Shown piece after piece: positions 20,133-31,982 of a DNA stretch of 64,000 nucleotides. The stretch's first letter is position 1; each line of letters begins with the position of its first letter. Under the pieces are notes generated by a model. The model was not told the DNA's origin, did no database searches, and worked only from the letters and a program-made list of their open reading frames with translations. The translations under genes and the position numbers were made by a program. This DNA comes from Triangularia verruculosa (lineage: Eukaryota; Ascomycota; Sordariomycetes; Sordariales; Podosporaceae): contig MU863884.1 in the NCBI GenBank assembly GCA_033296885.1, positions 124,001 to 188,000 on the forward strand, read 5' to 3'.

Positions 20133-22843
20133 CTAAGGGTCACCAGCCTCCTCAACCTCGGCCTTTGGCGCGTCCGCATCCGTCATCTCCGCATCCTTGG
20201 AATCTGACTTGGCCTCGGCAGCCTTGCGGGCCTCCTCCTCGGCCTTCTTCGCCGCCCTCTCGGCATCGAGGCGGGCCTGGAGTGCTTGCCTGTCGGCCTC
20301 GACCTTCTCAAAGTGACGCTGGACGATGGGGCCGGCAAGGGCGCGGATCTCATCGATCTTGGCAACGTAGACAGCCTTGGTGGTGTCGTCACCCTCATCG
20401 TAGAGCCAGTCCTGTTGTAAAGTCGTTAGTTATCACGATACAAAACCTCCACCAGTTCATGGATTAGAACATACCTCGGTAGCCTCGAGCTTGGCCTTGA
20501 TCTTCGTCTTCTCCTCGTCGCTGGCGAACTCAGAGTACTGGTCGTCGAGCTTGTTGCGGAGATCGTAGATGTAGGTCTCGAGCTCGTTCTTCTTCTCCTC
20601 GGTGTCGGCGACAAGCTTGTCCTCCATGGCCATGGAAGATTCCTTCTCGAAGAGCTGGGCCTTGAGGGCCTGCTCCAGGGAAAGAGTGGCGCTCACAATG
20701 GGCAGATCGCCCTTGCGCACCTGCTTCTTGACCTTGCGCGTCTTGGGCTTCTCGTCTGTGTCCATGGCCTTTTTGAATTTGGTGGTTAGTTCATTTCTCT
20801 CTCGCTCTTCTTCCTCCCCAACAACTCCGGCTTGGTTATCGGATTCGCTAGTCGCGGGCGCCTCGGTCTTGCGACGTTTCGGCGATCTGACAGGCACCTC
20901 CTCACTTCCACCAGTGATGTTCATCTGTGTATAATCCACCGATAAGGGGTTGCTTTCACGTGTTGGGAGAGTACTCACATCGCCTTCCTTCTTGTCACCC
21001 TCCTCCTTGATCTCCTCTTCCACCTCCTGATCCTCGACGTAGTAGCCGCTCTCCACGTTCAAGACACCGTGGATATTGACACGAGCCTTGAGCTTGCAAA
21101 TCATGAAGTCCTCTGGGCCACCGGTGGCCTTGACACCCTTGACGGAGAAGCGGCCAATGAAGGCGGGAACCTTTCCGGGCAGACCCTCGGGTTGGGCGTA
21201 TCTGGCCTCGAGGTCGAAGGCCTGCTTGCGGTAGAAGGTGAGAATCTTGGTAGATGGCAAGACGTTGCCCTTGTTAAAGACGGTCAAGCTGGTGTCCTCA
21301 TCTGGGATGTCGGCATCCTTCTCCCAAGCGAACTCGATGGGGTAGCTGATGATGTCCTGAACGGCAAAGTCGCGGACCTTGAAGACGGGGGAGAGGATAG
21401 CGCAGCTGAAGGCGCATCCGCGGGCGATGGCCTCGTCCTGGTTCAGGGTGTAGGAAAGTGCCTTGCCGTTGAAGAAAGCCGAGACGCGCTCTTTGATAGC
21501 GGGCACGCGGGAGCCACCACCGACAACCTCGACAATATCGATGTCCTCCTTGTTGAGTTTGGAGTCGGCCAAAGCCTGCTCCAAAACAACGTGAACCTTG
21601 TTAAGAAGGGGCTCAACCATAGCCTCGAGCTCTTGACGAGAGATCATAGCACGAACGTCGACATCGTTCATGAGAGACTCAATGTTGACGGGCGCCTGCT
21701 GATTGGCGGAAAGCACCTTCTTGAGCTTCTCCGCGGCGGCATAGACACGGCTGAGAGCCTTGGGGTTGGAGTTGATGTCGATCTTGTACTTGCCGTGGAA
21801 CTCCTTGGCCAAGTGGTCAACGATGGCCTTGTCGAAGTTGCGGCCGCCGAAGTGACGGTCGAAAGCGGTACCCTTGACGGCAAGCTCGCCCTTCTTGAAC
21901 TCAACGATGGAGCAGGTGTAGCTGGAGTAACCGACATCGACGAAGGCAACGCGACGGGGCTTCTCATCAGCAGCAGGGAGGTCCAGCTTGGTGATACCGT
22001 AACCGAGAGCGGAGGCGGTGGTGTCGTTGATGAGGCGGAGTGGTCTGAGACCGGCAATCTCGGCGGCATCGATAAGAGCGCGGCGCTGGATATCGGTGAA
22101 CCACGCAGGAACGCTCAGAACGAGGTCGGATACTGGGAGCTTAAGCTCGGCGGCAGCGGTCTGCTTGATCTTGCCGAGAAACATGGCTGTGAGCTGAGTA
22201 GCGGTGAACTTGGTCTTCTCGCCCAGGTATGTCACCTCAGCACCGACCTGGCCGTCGACGTCGACCAGAGGAGCCGAGATGAAGCTCTGCTCAATCTGAA
22301 TATCGGGATCATTTATTGTGCGGCCGAGGAGGCGCTTGAGACAACCGACGGTGTTCTTGAGGTTGGAAATCTCCTGAGTCTTCGCGGGCTCACCGAGATA
22401 CCGGGACTTGGGGCCGAAGCCAACAAGCGATCTGGAGAAGGAGTGTTAGATATTGGGCGCCAATTCCGCAAGGCTTCAGGAGCTAGACTTGGGACAGGGA
22501 GGATCAAGGGGTAAGGAACTTACGGAGTCGCCCGGTTAGAGACCTCGTTGGTGATCTAGTCATTGACAAAGCTATTGTCAGTTCTGCGCTCGTGTGGCAT
22601 ATCACAATCAGCCTTATCGACTTTTTGCTTCCCTCTCCCGCAAAAGGAGGGCTTCGTTGGGCGGGTGAAGTACTTACCACATCGACACCCCGGTTTCTCG
22701 CAACAGCGATGATTGTGTTAAGGGATCCGAGATCGACACCTGTGAGACGCAAGCAAAGGTTAGCAAGTCAGCCTCGAGGCGAGCGGTGGGAGTACCACTC
22801 GGCAGCGGAGCGGGTGGGCGCAAGACATACCGACGACACTCAT
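20133..22843 (-). CDS. hsp88: Hsp110-family chaperone (Hsp88/Sse1), nucleotide exchange factor
   Basis: Proposed minus-strand exons in order are 22831-22843, 22678-22739, 22524-22555, 20979-22431, 20475-20768 and 20133-20411, encoding 710 residues, close to the roughly 700 of Sse1/Hsp88. The start reads MSVVGVDLGS, followed by VARNRGVDV and RATPSLVGFG, typical of the Hsp110 ATPase domain. A charged linker and the C-terminal helical domain follow, ending in an acidic tail. Hsp110 proteins are cytosolic exchange factors for Hsp70 and also hold unfolded proteins. The first exon codes only four and a third codons. The fifth intron (20769-20978) is 210 nt, in frame and stop-free, with a CTAAC branch site; without splicing the protein would be 780 residues. 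A shorter 54-nt version (20925-20978) is also possible. Heat-shock-element-like sites lie upstream. Confidence 0.95.
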
Positions 22844-23097
22844 GTTGGGCAGTTGTTGAGAACTCGGCTCTGTAAGGGTCAAGAAAACAACCGTGTAAAC
22901 AAGACTGATCGAAAGAAGAAGAGGCGCGAATCCAGAGTTGGTTTCGAAGGAGATGTAGCTCACCACTAGAGTCGAGAATGAACGATATGGGTCGGGTTTG
23001 TGGGTGGTCGAGGGGGAAAAATAAGGTGGGGTTGTTGTTTCGTTGGACTGTTCAGAGAAGGCAGGCCCGGATTCAGTGGTGGTGGTGATGGGGTGCT

Positions 23098-23105
23098 GAA
23101 GTTTC
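23098..23105 (-). promoter_or_regulatory. Putative heat shock element 1 of hsp88
   Basis: GAAgtTTC is a perfect nGAAnnTTCn core about 255 bp upstream of the Hsp88 start codon, followed by further TTC-like bases. It would bind a heat-shock factor trimer. Single cores occur by chance, so the call rests on the gene context. Confidence 0.4.
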
Positions 23106-23321
23106 AGTGTACAAAAACGAGGCTTTTCCCACAATGGAAAAAATGTTAGCGCTTTTGGCTGGTAAGAAATTGCAGACTTTTTACTTTGGATTGCCCGACA
23201 GTGGCACACACACAGCAAGGACAGGCACGAGTTTTGCTTCCCCCCCCCAGGGCGGGAAGCCTTTGAATAACCCCGCGCCCGGGCGTCTGTGTCGTAGCCA
23301 AGGCTCCTCCAGAATCCAGAA

Positions 23322-23329
23322 GAAGATTC
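23322..23329 (-). promoter_or_regulatory. Putative heat shock element 2 of hsp88
   Basis: GAAgaTTC, preceded by further GAA units at 23312 and 23319, gives an array of HSE-like half sites about 480 bp upstream of the Hsp88 start codon. Confidence 0.4.
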
Positions 23330-24632
23330 TCGATTGGGCTTTTTTTGTCTATGGGATCTTCCATCAGCAGCTGGAGAAGAGTTCTAACTCCTATCATGTA
23401 TCACCGGGTGTATTATGCCTAGTCCTAGCCTGTCGATGCAGCCTATTCCAGCTCTGTCTATTCTCATGCCAAAATCTATGCACCTGTCATCTAAACTTTT
23501 GTATCATCCATCATCCCTTTCCCACAGCGCTTCACAATTGCATCATGCTGATTTGCCAAGCAACGAGGGGCAACCCGATAAGATTTTTCTCGCTGCCGCG
23601 ATAGCGATAAGCATTTTCTCCCCCCTGTTGACCCCTCCTACCGCTACCTCCACCCCCGGCCGTATGTACAACAGGTACCGTCATACACCCATCACCCCAC
23701 CTTTGGCATTGCACCCCATTTTTCTTGTCCTGGACCTGAACACAATAATTTTCGTAGCTCGCTGTTCGCAGTGCTCGGGGGGCGAGGGTTTCCGTTGGTT
23801 GGGGTTGGCGTTGTGATTTTGTTTCCCTCCCTTTCCCCAGGCAAACAGCATTACATCTCGGTGTGTTTGTGAAACCTGTTTCCCCCAGCAAACAATCAGG
23901 TCACCATAGCTGCCCAACAATCTCCAGTCCAAACCAAGAACATTCTGGAGGATTCCTGATCAACCACCGGGCACTTCTCGTCACTCAAGGTCCCACGTTG
24001 GCTGCCCAATTATAATGGCTGGAAGGGGTGATTGCCGGGCCGGCCGCTGGACTTATTGTTTGTCATGCCCACCTCATAGACCCACGAGCCTGGAAACCAT
24101 CACGTAAACCTCAGGCTTGCGAAGCATCGTTCCACGCCCTCACCATCGTTCCGAATCGAGTCATGGTCTTCGTTATATATAAGCTTTTTGCCTGCCAAAG
24201 GCCAAGACACAGAGCCCCAAGAAAATATCTAACATGCCTGGCCAAGTACAGCCAATGTAGGTACAAGAATATCCTTGAATACAATACAGGCTATACCACG
24301 GCTGGTGCTTTTGAAAATCTATGGTGTATTCCAGCTCATGAATGACGTTCCAAAATCACTAACGGTAGAACTCCAAAAAAATCGTCTCTCCTTCCATAAT
24401 ATCACCACTCTTCATAAAATCTGATTATCCCTCATAGTCCATTTGCATGTCTACCCTGGCCGGCGCGAAGAAGAACGTTGGCTGCCTCTGAAGGCATGGC
24501 AGATCTCGCCGTAACAGCCACCATCCTGTGTCTCCCCCCTGACGAAGTTGGGCATAGTCGTTTAGGTCTTATGAGCAGCCGGCGTGTATCTGCATCAGAG
24601 TTCATGTCCCCAAGATCGCCTGTCCGCCTCAA

Positions 24633-27199
24633 CTATCGGTGGTGGTTCCCTCTTGATCGAGATTGTGGCGTGGTCCCTCGTCGGCGCGGAGAGTCATCCA
24701 TCTGGGTTTCGACTTGATCTGAAGTCGATGTATGCACCCAGCTAGCTCGACCAAGAGGTATCCTACCAGATCGTCCTTCAGCTGTGCTTCGCGGGGGCAC
24801 AGGTGATTGACGAGACGTCTGGAATGAGTCGACAGATGATTCCGGGCCATGGTGGTCTTGGAATGAACTTCCTGCACTGTCATTGCTCTCAAGCCTTCTG
24901 TGAGCCCCTGACCGGGTAGAATTCGGGGCGTTCGCATCAATGAACCCTGCCCTTTGCAATTCTGACTCGGGATATTCGTACACCTGACCAGCCGGCGGCC
25001 CCTGAAATATCCTCGAGGTGCTTGCAAACTGGTTGATCTGGCTGGCGTGCGCCAGGTCATATTTGCGCCGATCCTCTTCGCCCATGATGCTTTCTACTCT
25101 GCGTGGCACATAGACAGAATAGTTTTCGGTTTGTGCTGACGAAGTGCTGTCAGTAGAGTCGCGCGGTTGCTCCGCCTTGCTTTCAAGATGAGGTGACGAC
25201 CTAGCAAAGACACCAACACTGGCCATGGACTCATCCGGATGCTGATACCACCCGCTTGGCGTCCGTTCAGGGGCCGCGAACTTGCCAATAACCTGGTCCG
25301 GTGGCTGGAGGACGCTCTTGGATCTCTTAATGGCACTTGCCTTCGCCTTCTCTACGCCGTGCCGCTCTTGCGCTGCCGGAATAAAAGACTCTGGAACGAT
25401 ATTCAAGTCATCGCCGGTTTTTTCAGCCTGCTCGATTGCCTCCTGAGCTGTTGTAGTCGAGTCGGCTGCCGCAGCATCAGCTCTTGGCCCTCCCCAGGTT
25501 CTTTGACCAGCGGTGAAGATGCCATAGATCATGTAGTACCAGTTGAAGAACGGGTTCAACACGAACATCAGCGGGTAGAGCCAGATCTTGAATCTCCTGA
25601 GCTTGGCCCCAAAGTAGAACATCATCAGCCAGTTGAGGCCAAGAGAAATGGCGATAAAGCCCACGGGAAGGTCGTTGATCCTCTTGCTCGTGGTCATCAG
25701 AGCCAGGACCATGATGAAGAATAGCAGAGCCGTCGTTCGTATCGTGTTCTGCATAAACCGCACCAAACAGAGAATGGGATACTTCTTCCACAGCCTCCAG
25801 TCCGTCAGCATGCAGACTTCATTCGTGATGAAGCCAAGAAACCATCGACGCCGCTGCTTGATAAGTGACCGCATCGTCTGGACAGCTTCCGTCTTGCAGA
25901 ATGCCGAAGTACACATCTGAATTTGATACCGCTTCTTAGCACCAATCATGAACAGATGTGTAAGCCAGCGGTCCTCGCCCAAATGACTCTTGGCAAAGTC
26001 AAAGAGGTCCTCGCACTGCTCTGCCTTGTCGGCGAAGTAATATTTGGCCATTCTCCGAAAGGCCGAAAACCGAAGCATGGTGAGAGCCCCTGGGAGACAA
26101 GTCACTGCGCCGCAGCCCGATTCCACCGTACGCTCAAACAACTGGCCGTGTATATACTCCATGTCCTGAAGAAGCGTGATGAGGCTGTGTTTTCGGGTAG
26201 TTGAAGTGATAACACCCGTCATGGCCAGCATGTCTCTCTTGTTTCCTGGGCTCAGTTCCATGTCGTAGACAAAGTTCTGCAGACAGACTCTATCTAGGAT
26301 GCAGTCCGAGTCTATAAAGAGGATAAAGAGATTGTCGTTTCTCTTCAAATACTCGTGATAGACCTTGTCAATAAGCTTGAAGGTCATCTTCTGACAGTGT
26401 CGTTTTCCACCGTGTGGAAATCTGGAGACAGTGACTCGAGCGGCTTTGTACGCGACGTCAATGCTCTTAGGATATGACTCGAGCGTCAGGGGTACGCCAA
26501 GCTTCTCGATGGTGTTGAGATAAAGCTCGTCTTCCTGGTCGCCGTCAAAAGAGAGGAATACGTGGATGCAGGACGGTGGGTAGTCACATTCGACGACAGA
26601 GTTCACCGCGGTGACGAGAACATCGGGCTCCTCCCTGTAACAAGGCATGACAATAACGACCTTGGGGGCCGAGACCTCGTCGAGAACCTGCTTGATGCGC
26701 TTCTTTCTTCCAAGTTGATGTGTAACAATTTGATAGACGCAAAAAAGCCAGGGAAGTGTCAGAAGACCCGCAAAGCTGTAAAAGGCAAACCATTGAAGAA
26801 AGCTGACCATTGCCGTGGGCCAGATTCTTACAACTGCGCTTGGTAGTGGCAGCGTGACGACCATGATAGGGAGGAAGATAAACCTTTGTAGGGACAGTAT
26901 CAGCAAAAACATCTTGGGACAGAAATAAAGAAAACGGTACCTGAGCAGGACGAAGGCAATGCCAACCAATACAGCAAGAAATCTCACTGTCCAGTGTTCT
27001 GCCTTCACGAAGACCTTCCACAGACAGTACATGAAGGCTGCTATCCACAGGAACCATTCGAGGAAAGCCGCAACCATGATCAAGCCCACGATGGCGGTAT
27101 AGACGATCTGAGAGGTTTGTTAGTGGCAAGCCAGGTAGAAGCCTGACGGGTACAACTCACCTCGTTGATGGGCCATGATTCTGTAATACCGGCCGCCAT
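24633..27199 (-). CDS. Chitin synthase, division III (class VI-like)
   Basis: Minus-strand exons 27161-27199, 26941-27107 and 24633-26883 encode 818 residues. The first exon gives MAAGITESWPINE and joins in frame to a membrane segment. The second intron (57 nt, in frame, stop-free, TGCTGATAC branch) is likely but unproven. Two or three N-terminal membrane segments precede a GT2 catalytic domain with MPCYREEP, DSDC (near residue 260), GEDRWL (near 372) and QRRRW (near 411), followed by C-terminal membrane helices. The enzyme polymerises UDP-GlcNAc into chitin at the plasma membrane. There is no myosin head and no cytochrome b5-like region, and the size is small, which fits class VI rather than IV, V or VII. 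The last 270 residues are Ser/Arg-rich and disordered. Confidence 0.85.
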
Positions 27200-28915
27200 G
27201 TTGGCTGACTTTGAGAAGATGAGGCTCAACTATGCCGCTGAATTTCCACCCACAATGATTTCGAGAAGGTTATGATGGCAAACGTTTCCTTCCAGAAAGC
27301 CGACCCAGATCGAGGTGCCAAATACAGCCCAGAGGCAATGGCGGTAACTACCCGTGTCGCCAACGGACAATAAAGAGGCGGTCGACGGGAAGTTGCACAA
27401 ACGAACGGGTACTTGCAGCCAAAAACCACAACGATGGGAGACAGGAGATGCCCAGCCTTCGTATAAGAAGTTTGATGGGCCTTGCCTGTGTCTTATCTCA
27501 GAGCAAGACAGCACAGCAAAAAACAAATGATTGCCTTTGCTCCGGGTCACCATACAGCTGCTCGGTCCCGGTGCCCACCCACACCTTTGGTTCTTCTGTG
27601 GTTGCAGAGACAGTCAAAGTTCCCTGCCGGATGAAGGCGCAACCGGGGAAGGCTACGGCACTTCACCAAGATCGACAAGATGCCCAAGAACTGTTGGACC
27701 CAGGCCCGCGGGAGGTCAGGCACAGGCCCGTCCAGGTCGCCTATCCTGGCCAAATGGCGAAGATGGTGGTTACGTATGTCTGCAAGAAGGTGTGCGCAGA
27801 CGGGATATTCCAATATCTGCAAATGAGTTAGCTTTAGCCGGCTAGACGAAATGGCTCACAAGTGTGCCCAGGCGTTCGACGGAGATATATCTCACCAGAT
27901 CTGATCAGCCCTGGACAATGATGCGTTGCAATTACTACCAACAGACCAGGCTATCAGAGTGTTCGAAAGTAGTCCGGATGGCCAGCTGAGCACTGAGGAA
28001 GCGAGATGTAAGATGATGCTAGAGGTAGTTGGTAGCAAACGAAAATGGCCTAGACGACGAGGGATGTACTCTTGCGCAGAAAGATGTAAGAGCTGCAAGT
28101 CCAACTTCCAAGGTGACCAAAACTTGAAGAACTTCCAGGTTGTCCAGACCAGCTGATGCCGGGCCGGGCAGGTGAGAGGAGAGATGAAGCATCCATTTTC
28201 ACGACATATGAACGAAGGGACCCGCACAGATTAGACTTCTAGGTGACGGTGACCTGTCGAGGTGCACAGAACATCCGACGAGGTAGACTTGGGAAACAAC
28301 GATGGATGAAAAGCCCACGAGGTGGACATTGGACAGCAATCCAATGTTCAGAGTGGGCCTTCCAGTCCATGAGGAAGGTGTGATTGACCTGCCGGTTCTC
28401 TCAGCTCCAGTTGCACAACATCAACTCACAGATTAATAACATTTTGTTACCAAGAGTGTGCTCAGAAATATCAGAATGTCGAACGCCTGGCCATGGGTCT
28501 GGAAAGAGAGAAACCAACAGCCATCCTTGGCACAAAACATGGCTTCAGAGGTCAAGGTCAACAATCTGTGCTGAGTTCGGCACATCCTGCCCAGGCAAAA
28601 TAGACAAAAATAAATCACGGATGAGTAAACAAGCTCACCAAGAATTTGCCGAGAACAGCCACCAAGATGCTTGGTTGTATTCCCTGGGACGGGAATCCCG
28701 CGTCTGCCGCTCAGGGGAAAAAGGCGTGCTTCTTCCACAACTTCCAGAAATACCCGGGACCGGGTTGCAACCACGGCAACATTCAGCACGCAATCCTAGG
28801 CCCAAGTTATACCCGCCATAGAGTCCAACCGCTTTGCCTCGTTCGTAACTGTCATACCATTATTTCGACCCTATCCATCTGTACACCTACTTTCCGTTTC
28901 CCCTACATCTCAACC
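27200..28915. other. Spacer between chitin synthase and Vps52 genes
   Basis: Upstream region of the chitin synthase gene and 3' flank of Vps52, about 1.7 kb. Open frames on both strands overlap and show no domain. Nothing else is recognised. Confidence 0.45.
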
Positions 28916-31092
28916 TCACCCATCCTCCTGATACCTCCCCTTCAAACCCTCCACCCACTCCACACACTCCCTCCCCAACTTCCCATCCCCCTCCACCACA
29001 TCCCCCAAAATCGTCAGCACCAAGCTCCAATTATTGTACAAAAACCTCCTCCCCTTCCTCCCATCCACCTCCCCAAACCTCGTCTGGCTCCACACCTCCA
29101 GGAACCTCTCCACCTCCACCCTCAGTCTCTTTAAGCTCGCCACCACCGGCTCGTCGTCCCCGGCCTCTGTACTCAACGCCAATATCCCATGCAACAGCTG
29201 CCCGAACCTTTGCGTGACCACATGAGGTGCCGCACTTGCTGCTTTGGCTACAGCCGTGCTCGGCGCCTTTGTTCCTAAGCTAGTAGTCAAGGTTTTTACC
29301 GATTCCCGGTGGGCGTCCATGATGGACTGTAGCCGTGGCCAGAGCTCCATAGAGGTGCCGTTGATGTACCCGTCGACCGATGGGATGCGACGGCGCTGGA
29401 GCTCAAAGGCGTACTTTTGATTAAGACGAAGGCATAGAAGCACACCGAGGCCGTCGTAGGTTTCCGAGACGAGTTGTCGGGTTAGTTGCTGCCCGAGCGA
29501 GAAGGTCGGTTCAAAGATTTGCGTAAAGTGCCTGCTGATCGTACCATAACTCAACGCTGGCGAGAAGAACCCTGCCAGAAAGGTATACTCTGCCGTCGCG
29601 TTGTCAATCAAGGCCAGGTTGAAGTTTCTAAACACCACCTCCAAATAATGAGTAGAGTTATCCTCCTCAGCCAGGTAGCTCGAAATAGCAAGATTACTGC
29701 TATTCTTGAGGACATCCAGCCTTCGTCCTAGGTTGAAAGCATCGTGTGGTGGTGCCCCAGGCGCCAGTTTGGACGAGGACAAAAGCGTAGTTCTGCGCGT
29801 CGAGGAGCTCTCGTCATGGCCCAATACATCATTTTTGTCCAAGACGTGGAGCTTGAGCTTGAGAAGGGCCTTCTCGTAGCGGGTGAATTGGTTGAGGTAG
29901 TACCATCTCATGGTGTTGAGGTAGGCTTGGCATATTTCCCCTGCGAGTCCCGGTTGGTGCCGGTTCAGGAAACCGAATAGATCCTTGAACTTGATGAAAT
30001 TTTGCTGTTGAATGATTTGGGCGTTGATGTTGGGAGATCGCAAGGCTTTGATCTGCGCTACGAGGAAGTCACGGATTCTCTCGACAGCCTTGGTTGAACA
30101 TTGTTAGAATGTGGAGATAAAATAGGGGTGAAAAGGGGGCCAAGTACCTTTAGGACCAGCTTCTCCAACAACGGCCCAATATCCGCCAGCGCCTTGTTCT
30201 GTGTTTGCTGCTGTGAGTTCTTCTTTTGAGCCGTGGCTCTCTTGTCCACCTCAGCCAACGTCTTGATCCAGGCTTCGTCAATATGACCTTCTGCAATCTT
30301 GGAAACCACCATTGGCGACACACTGAGCTCCTCCACAATAGGCCCCAATGCCTTTTCAACAGCCTTACGGTTTTCTAATCTGACGTTCAGGGCGGTCGAT
30401 CTGGCTTGGAGGCTCTCAATATCGGCAGACACAGCAGCGAGGTCATTGCGGAAGCTGGTCAGATTCGTCTCGACCGAACTCAGTATATCATCGCACGCTC
30501 GAATGGACCGGTGAAGCTCTTCGTATTTGGCTTTATCTCGCTCAACTAACGCAGAACTATCATAAGTACAAGAAGAAAATGAACAAGCCAGGCACTTGGC
30601 TGGGGACGACAACCTACAGTCTTCTACCGTCTGCGGCCTGTAGGTGTCCACCGTGTCTAGTTGATCGGCGTCGTCGCTTTCTGCAAGCTCGTGCAGACTC
30701 AGACCACCAAAATCAAACTCCAAGCCCAAGTCATCCTCCGTTATCCCAGTTTGACTGCTCTGTTCTGCCGGTGCTACATCGACCGACAGTGGGCCCAGAA
30801 TCCGGGCGAGCACCTCTTCGGGATCGGGAGCATCGTCTACCGTCGTCGACTGCCTCAGGGCGGAGCCATTGGCGCGTCGTGAAGAGGCAAGCAAGGAGGA
30901 GGATGAATCGCTGGAAACAAGCGACAGGGAGGACCCTCTAGGCGATATCCCTGGCCGTTGTTGGGAGGTTGTATAGGGGCTGATGCCGCCTGATCTGGAG
31001 GTGCGCCGGGGGAGCGGTGATGATCGGTTTGATGGCGGTGGTGAGCTGGTTCTTCCTGGTTGCTGCTGGGCTGCAAACCTGTCAAGCCACAT
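28916..31092 (-). CDS. vps52: Vps52, subunit of the GARP/EARP tethering complex
   Basis: Minus-strand exons 30618-31092, 30148-30545 and 28916-30088 encode 681 residues. The disordered Ser/Pro-rich N-terminus (about 110 residues) is followed by the Vps52 core with LHRSIRACDD, LNVRLENRKAVEKALG and DEAWIKTLAEVDKR, typical of the family, and a C-terminal helical-rod region. Vps52 works with Vps51, Vps53 and Vps54 to tether endosome-derived vesicles at the trans-Golgi. The first intron (30546-30617, 72 nt) is in frame and stop-free. I chose the acceptor that restores DFERDKAKYEELHRSI, as expected for Vps52. The second intron is 59 nt. The last 80 codons are G-rich and C-poor on the coding strand. 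The gene is divergent from eIF5A. Confidence 0.93.
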
Positions 31093-31982
31093 CTTGACAG
31101 TTGTGGCGGATTAGCATAGGGGTACAATTGCACTCAGCGCCGACGCCAACTCTCAGGTTGCTTGCTCGGGTCGCTTGTAAGTTGTCGACACGCTGACACG
31201 CTGCGCGGTGAACCCTGCTGGCTTGGGTAGATAGGTAAGTAGAGCTGGGGTGAGCTCTGAGATGGCAGATGGACACCTGTGCACAGCTGGTGCCCGTTTG
31301 GCTGACATGTGCGCTGGTATGAGCAACCGGGGCAAGGCTGGCTTATATTCGTAGTCACAGACCGGTCGATGCTTATTGGTTGACTTTTGATTGATTCTAG
31401 CCTGAAATAGGTTTAGCCCCAGGACACCCCGATTATACTACCTGGGGAATCTTTGATCGAGATGTGGTGAGAGATGGATGTCTTGAATTCTGTGAGGCCA
31501 TTGGTACCTCTTCCTGCCATTGAGAAGAGGGACAGCTAGCCCCAGCTCCAGCACAAAGAGAGGGGGCGATGGACGGGATGTCAAACAACGGCAACTCCAA
31601 TGACAGGAGGGCGACTAAATAAAAGGCTGTGTGATGTGGGGTTAAAAAGCCTTTGGATGTCTGGAAGTGGCGCTAGACCTTGTGAGGCAACGGGCGGGAA
31701 GCCCACGACCGCAAATTCAAATTTCAGTGGCTCAGTGGCCAGTGGCAGGTGCACAGGTGCAAGGTTCGAGGCAGAGGAGGGGCACCACTTGGCGGGGAAA
31801 CTGCCTTTTTCTCTCGTTCCGGCTCTGCACTCAAAAACCTGGGCTCAATTTTCTCCTCTCCCACCCGTACCCATTCTCTTTCTCATCGACTTGCACATTC
31901 TATCCACGGCTCCATCTCGACATCTTCTTGGTCGGACAACTTATACCTTGACAACAAAGTATCTTTTCCTAGAACCATCAAA
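31093..31982. other. Divergent promoter region of vps52 and eIF5A
   Basis: About 890 bp between two divergent start codons. The right 180 bp are pyrimidine-rich, like the leaders of translation-factor genes. No coding region is supported. Confidence 0.55.

Larger units (their letters stand above)
22844..24632. other. Hsp88 promoter and chitin synthase 3' flank
   Basis: The left half is upstream of the minus-strand Hsp88 gene and carries two heat-shock-element-like palindromes. The right half is the 3' flank of the chitin synthase gene. Open frames are pyrimidine-tract translations without domains. A TATATAAGC motif lies near 24175 but has no obvious gene after it. Confidence 0.5.

Noticed and set aside
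21069..22514. 481-codon plus-strand frame opposite hsp88
   Set aside because: Antisense frame caused by codon bias in the Hsp110 gene; no domain. The same holds for the long frame opposite erg5 (40575-41882).
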